Positions 53,340 through 60,275 of a stretch of DNA of 64,000 bases are shown in pieces (position 1 is the stretch's first letter; the number at the start of each line of letters is the position of its first letter). The notes beneath the pieces are model-generated. The model was not told where the DNA came from and made no database searches. It saw only the letters and a program-made list of their open reading frames with translations. The stretch is taken from contig CM030834.1 in NCBI GenBank assembly GCA_018105865.1, forward strand, positions 13,254,219 to 13,318,218, given 5' to 3'. The position numbers and the translations under genes were made by a program. The DNA comes from Metaphire vulgaris (Eukaryota > Annelida > Clitellata > Crassiclitellata > Megascolecidae).

Positions 53340-53400
<61 letters not shown>

Positions 53401-56400
53401 GTGACTGTAAGAAAAAGGTATTGTCAATACCAATACTAAAATGAAGTTGTCTTGCCTAAATTGATACCATTACTGATACTTTTGTCCACAACAAATAATT
53501 TTATTTCAAGTGCCTTCTCCAATTTAAGATTGTATTTTTCTGCTATAAATTTACATTTAATTACTTTCAGTTTTTGCATTAATTATTAAGTAACAAAACA
53601 GTGTGTCATGCTTTCCTGACGTCAGCAGTTTTAGCACAAGAGCGATAAACAAGGAAATTAACGACAACGATGACGTTCAGATGTGTATTTATATCTGCCA
53701 ATTCAAGGTTATAATCACTGTTCTGTTCTAGCTTTGGTTGCGATCAGGGTCGGAGCTAGCTATTTACAGATAATTTTTATTAGATATATCCAGGCTAGTT
53801 CCCAGAATTTGTATTCTGGGTGTGCCCCATAATTGCAGGGTGTCAATGTCCAGTGTTTAATCTAAACTTTTTGAACCCAGGGGAAATAGAACTGGGTGGG
53901 GGAGGTGGCAGGGTTTGAAGCTTGGCCCCCAGGAAAAGGAAAATATAAGTCGAAAATATGATTTCTGTTGTCATCTCTTGTTTTCAAACGGTCCATTCTA
54001 TTTTTTGTGGAGTCAGTTATAGTGGCTCAAGTTTCAATTTCCAGAGGTGAATCTCCCCCTTTAGAATTTTAAATGAATAGTTTTAACATCAGTCTGTTTT
54101 GGTGATTGCCAACACCACTCCTAGGAAGGGGTGTAGGGCAGGGGTGTCTGTCACAAACTGGAGATGTAATCCCTGCTGGGGGTGCAGGAAAATCCCTGGA
54201 TATATCTTTTATCCAATAAAAAAATTCAAAATTGTTGTAACATTGTTCCAATTGAATAAAACGTTTGTCAAGTGAGGTCTATGCAGCAACTGTTGTTTAG
54301 CTGGTTATTATATCTTTCCCATGACTTGCCAAAGTCAGAGCCAGCAGAGCACTGCGTCTGCATCCCCAACCAAATAATCTGTAGTACTGCATGTAAATTC
54401 CTTCCCACCTTACTTCCCACTGCCCTTTACCTTGGTTGTGACCACTGATTATGTAAACAAGATAAAAAAATTATTGAGAGGGTTATGTCCCTCCCTCTAG
54501 ACCTTGGAACTTGGGCCTATGGACGCTTGAATTACCGGTACTGTATTTTGTCTTGAGGGTCAATTAGTTAGAACCCTGACCAATTGACAGCAGGAAGCCT
54601 GAAAGATGGGCAGAGGCTGACCGCACCACACATAATTGTCAGCAGTATTGTTGCGCCCTCTAACAACGGTGCCCACTGTCTTGCAGAGCATGTAGAGAGG
54701 GTCGCTCCAGCCTAGGCAGCGATAATAAGTTTGCAATAGAAAAGTATTGGTGTCGAGTATTGGAAATTTTCACTGTAAAACGTATCAGCAATACAGAAAC
54801 CGATACTTGATTTTAAAAGTATTGACAATACAACAGGCGACATTAAAAAGTATTGCCAATACTGTATCAACAATATAGTATCTGCAATACTAACAACTCT
54901 TTTGCAAACATTATCTATGATTGTGACCCAAGTGAATCATGCAGAATCCAAAACTGTAAAATGAGGGCCAGACTTGACCAAGACAAGATGAAACAGGCAA
55001 TTTCAGTGGCAATGAAAGCCATAGCAACTGGCAGCACATTCAATCAGAAGCAAAGAGGATCTATCCAAATAATACCTTTGGTCTGGAAACAGCTAATGGA
55101 ATCTGGGTCCACTAAATGCAGACACAAGGCTTTGCCATGGGAGATCATTTGACAAATTCCACAATACAATAAATATACAAAGCATTGACTCTATTCACTC
55201 TGAATCAGTAAAATAAATTGAGTCCAAATAAAAAATTTTAAAATGATGTTACGGACTGAGAACGAAAAAAACAAATGTGTGGTCTAATTTCTGCATTCTT
55301 GGCTAGTCATAACTTGTCATTAACAGCATCAGTTATCCACTTTGATTTCACAGTTCTGAATCAGGAATCAGCAAAACAGCACCCCCTCCAACAAAAATAT
55401 CAAATCTTTTTTCAAAACTCTGCAGATAAAATTTTTCAGTGGTAACATATTTTCTGTGAGCGGCAAAGTTGCACGGAAATGCATTTGGGATAAAATTAAT
55501 CAAAAATTTTGAAAATTGGATCACATTTGGCAGAGAAATGCCGGTAGCTTTTGTAATTCTAGTACCCTTGGCCTGATAAAGTCTATTTCGATCAATGTTG
55601 AATACAGCTTGTATATGTTTGTATAGTTTGCTATATCTCAGGCTATTATGAAAGCTAAAATGATGAGGTAAATACCATTCTCCTGCATTTGCATTCCTCT
55701 TTCTAACCATCTGTGCAAAATATATAGAATTTGGGAGGGGGTCCACTCTTCAGACTAATACAGCCCCCTCAACAAAGCAACACTGCTGTTAAAAGCTCTG
55801 CAGCTAAAATTTTTGAGTGGCAACCTATCTTCTGTGAGCAGCAGAGTTGCAGAGGAATGTAATTAACTTGAATAAAATAAATCAAGAATTTTGTCAATTA
55901 GACCATTTTTGGTGGAGATATGGCATTTATTATGGAGGCACCCATGTTTTGTTTTGCCATTTCAAAGTTACAAAGGCATCTGGTATCATAGGAAATGGGA
56001 GCTAAAGCAGGCAAATAATATAATCTATTTTCTCATTTCTTACATGTTCGTTGATATTTATAGGCTGAAGTGGAGCTTATATCCTTCAAACCTACTGGTT
56101 TATGGATGTGGCAAAATTAAAAAGGGCAATTTAAATGGATGCTATTTTTAGCTCTGACATAATCTATTTAAATACCTGGGGGAATTCCGGGGTTTTGCCT
56201 TTTCCCCTACTAATGATCACCAGAGCAATAAATGATCATTTTAATTACTTTCATTTGACTTTTCTTTCATTTGACTTGCTGTTTACACAGTTGGCAAATT
56301 TAAATACCCTGATTTTAGTGGACCATAGTTCACTAAATTCGACTTTAGTTGGGCCAGGTAACTGGGAATCTTGAGGAATATACTTCTTAAATTCAAGTCT

Positions 56401-57971
56401 CCAAGGGGATTCCAGGAATTCTATAATACGTGAGATAAGACAGTAGAAACTAATGTAGAACATTAGAGCGGGTTTAGGCGGTTTGGACGTCTATGGACAA
56501 GGGTGGGTTTGAGCAGTTTGAAATTTAAAGGGTTAAAGCTTGAGATAAACTTCTATTTAATTGTCCCAATTAAAATCATAACTGACCTATAACTGCCTAC
56601 TTAATCCATACTCATGGGCAGACAAGAGATGCCCAAATCTGAGTCTAAGTTCAATGCATATAATTCAAAATTATGCCTAGTGAATTACCGGTAATTGCAA
56701 GTGGTGTGAAGCAGTGTAATGTAATATATTAAAATGGCCACATACGTTAAGTCACAATGTGGAACAAAAGCAAGACTTACAATATGCAGGCCATAAAATC
56801 ATGTTTTGCAAGCCTAACACATAGAAAATAAGTTGGGCACGAATTATTGAACAAGCAGAGGACTGGAACAAAGAGTAAAAAAATCAATGTTTCAATACGT
56901 ACCACCAACCAATGCTGCTATTTACAGGTGTGCAGAAAATACATGTGTCATTCCTGTCTCTCTTCCTAACCCGTTAATGCAGGCTTCATAATGCCTAGAT
57001 GCTGAAATACTTCATTTAATTCTATCTAAACCCTTTCATGCCGTAAGGCCGATATATCTTACTACATCGTGATCTGTAAACTTTCAATTTAAGGCTCCCT
57101 TCTCTAGAAAGTCATTTCTACACTGATGATATGCAGTTATTCATTGCATTTGATTATAAAACCTATTGGTGTCGCTAGAAATATCTGTTTGTCTGCAAAA
57201 AGTTCAGACTTGGATGTTTAGTAATGGGCTTGCATTAAACCCTTCAAAACTGAGTTTTTACTTCTTGGTACATTATTTAATTTAAGCAAATTTGAAGACA
57301 TAAATTCCTTTAAGTTTGACAACATTTCAGTTAACCAACGTCAGTGTGTTCACAAACTAGGTGTAATATTCAATAAAAACCTGTCTTTTAATGATCATAT
57401 AAATAAGATCAGCAGAGCTGCTCATTTTCATATCAGAAATATTTGATGAACTCCGATCTTGTGCCCAAACCTGCTCTGATTCCTCTTGCCAATGCCCTTG
57501 TCAGCAAAAGACTTGATTATTGCAATTCTCTTTGCCATGGTATGGCCAAATCTAATATGCAAAAGCTTCAAGGGATTCAGAATTCTATTTCCCTGGCTAT
57601 TACAAACACTCGTAAGCACAATCACATTAAACCTGTTCTTCAAAGCTTAGACTGGCTGCCGGTAGACCAGAGAATTGTATTCAAAACTGGTCTCCTGACT
57701 TTTAAAATACTGCAGTCTGGCCAACCTCAATGTTTAAAATCTATGCTAAATCACCCAAAACATTAATTTTTCATTCAGCAAGGTTTGCTGATTCATTGTT
57801 AAACGAATCTAGAACCAACAATGAAATTGGCAAGAGAGCTTTATCTATTTCTGTTCCAAATTAATGGTAAATTTAATTTGGTTTATTAAATCTGATTGAA
57901 ATTAGATTTGCCTAGTACTCTAAATCATCATGACTGGTTTCAAACTCAGTCTTTTAATAATTCCACTGTCG

Positions 57972-58032
<61 letters not shown>

Positions 58033-58049
58033 ATCATTATCATAATCAC

Positions 58050-58101
<52 letters not shown>

Positions 58102-58757
58102 GATCACCACCACCACCACCACCACCACCATATTCTCTGTTCTGGGACAGGTTCAGGGCTCCATCGTTCCATTCCTCTCTGCATCCTGCCTCTTCTTTGA
58201 TTTCTGCATAGGTTTTGTGACGCTGTTCATATGTTTTCATCATCCAGTCCAATAGCATTCTCCTTGACCTTCCTTTTATCTTTCTTCCTGATATACTTCC
58301 TTCAGTTACTGTTTTAAGCAATGTTTATCCTTTTAGCACAGTCCAATCCAGTTCCTCTGCCTTCTTTTGATGGTGTTAATTATCGATTTTTATTCTCCCA
58401 CCATCTGTAATACCACTTCATTTGATTTCTTATCTGTCCACTTGATATTTTCCATTCTCCTATATAGCCAACTTTTGAATGCTTCCAGCTTTTGTATGTA
58501 TTTTTTCTGAGTCCAGGTTTCTGAGGCATATAGGGTTACACTTCCTACCAACGTTGTTATCAGTCTCCTCTATAGTTTCATGCTTAGCTCATGCTTAGCC
58601 CTCCTCTTACCAGGTCCCCTCTGTCCAAAAATGCTTGGTTTCCCATTGCTAAGTTCCACATTTGTATTATCATAATTCTGAATTTTGTCTGAAACACTTA
58701 AAATTAAAAATCTTTTATGTTCTGGTAAATATTAGTTTTGTTTTGAGTAACATATCA

Positions 58758-58812
<55 letters not shown>

Positions 58813-60213
58813 GTGACATAACCACACCCCAGCAATAATGGGCAATGCCCGGGTTACTCTGCTTTCTGCCCTGGTTGAACTAAGAAACTTTTTATGCTTT
58901 CTTGGAACTAATGTCTAGGATACGTCGTGATTTTGCACGTGAAGAATCTTGCATCTCCTATAAATTTGTAACCCTGTTGTATGGAGATTGCAACAAAACA
59001 TATCTGTAAGGTCACCAGTTTCTATATGTTCTTTAACTCTTTAGAGGCTGAATTACTTCAATGCTATGGCCTAGATATCAACAAAAGTCGACATTTGGAC
59101 TGAAAGAGTTACCGTATATATTCGTGATAAAGTCGAGAAATTTAAGGCCAATTCACAGGTTATATATCCTGACCTCGACTTATACTCGAGGCACTAACTG
59201 TTGGGTAAAGTTTCCATACATAGCATGTCGAAAATTATTAATTTAGCTAACTGCGTAATTATTTTCAACATACGCTACGGCATCTAAATAAAAGTTCACA
59301 TCAGCGCTTTTAAGATTGGTAATTTATAGGCGCCACATAAATATTAATTAAATATTGGCGCTACATAAATATAAAAAATTCAAGATTACCGGTAATTAAG
59401 ACTTTTATATTGTCAAGAATGAGCGAATAGCTGGTTTAAAATTTTCCTAATCGTCAGGAATCAATCTGGGAATGTGAAAATCGTTCAGTTTCTCGATAGT
59501 TCAAAGCTAAAACGCATTTTTTTCATCAAAACAATGGCGCCGCTGCCGCCACATGCCCACTTCACGTCCGCCATTGTTCCGACTCTCACTATCACCTCAA
59601 GAGGGTTCGCCGCGATGACGTCACTTCGACTTATTCTCGGGTCAATGACTTTAGACACCTTCAAATACCCAAAATCTAGGGGTCGACTTATGCTCGGATC
59701 GACTTTATCTCGAGTATATACGGTAACCTGTCACCTACCAACCATGGTAGTCTGTATAGGTCTGTGCTACTTACTACATAATGTAAAAAAAATTAATGTG
59801 CAAGTTAGAAAAGGACAGAACATGTTACTGTTAAACAAAACTTAAGCGTACCTATTGTTTCTAAAATTTCTTTGTATAATGCCATCAGAGGAGAAGGGCA
59901 TCTACTGCCCGGATTGATTAGATGCCTGGGTTCGATCTTGATTATGGCATAGGTGGATGGATAATCCATCTATGCCACTGATTATATTAGAGTGTGCATA
60001 TAAAATAATACATATAAGTATAATTAATAAGCAATGCTGAGCTGATAGTAAAATTGACATTTTGTCAGAGGCACAGTGACATTTGTTCTGGAGGTTTCAA
60101 AACTTCTACATTCCAGAAATAAATATGCATTACGGTATAGATCTGTAGCCGACAATAGCATAACATCGTGTAAAAAATTTGGTCAGCCTCTCCTGAAAAT
60201 AATTTCTGAACTA

Positions 60214-60275
<62 letters not shown>

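Larger units (their letters stand above)
51597..53400 (+). mobile_element. LINE (third type), decayed, with (ATT)n tail
   Basis: Frame pieces in order: NFYSVFTEENA (51595), LFKKGKRSEPSNSRPASLTS ASCKVME (51880-51965), DIVYLDFAKAF (52120-52150), [20 protein letters not shown]-type wording (52300-52360) and WSVEDWQMLFNIDKSYVMHA (52480-52540). The C-terminal STRGHK tail (53170-53210) and an ATT array (53339-53400) follow. An unrelated segment with a (GA)n array (52978-53060) interrupts it. Frameshifts make it inactive; the second-best preserved LINE here. Confidence 0.75.
51546..54901. mobile_element. hAT-type element split by a LINE insertion (inferred)
   Basis: Left end CAGGGTTGTTAGCAATACTG; right end, inverted, AAGAGTTGTTAGTATTGC. 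Flanking 8-mers TAGAAAAC and TTGCAAAC agree at 6 of 8. GTATTGCCAATAC units occur at 51570-51592 and again at 53430-53465 and 54730-54890, on either side of the LINE at 51597-53400. Confidence 0.5.

Noticed and set aside
57930..58211. Poly-Ser/His and poly-Asp/Met frames
   Set aside because: Simple translations of the ATC and CAC microsatellite.
59886..59960. GGGTTCGATCTT as a tRNA B box
   Set aside because: No A box at the right distance and no stems.
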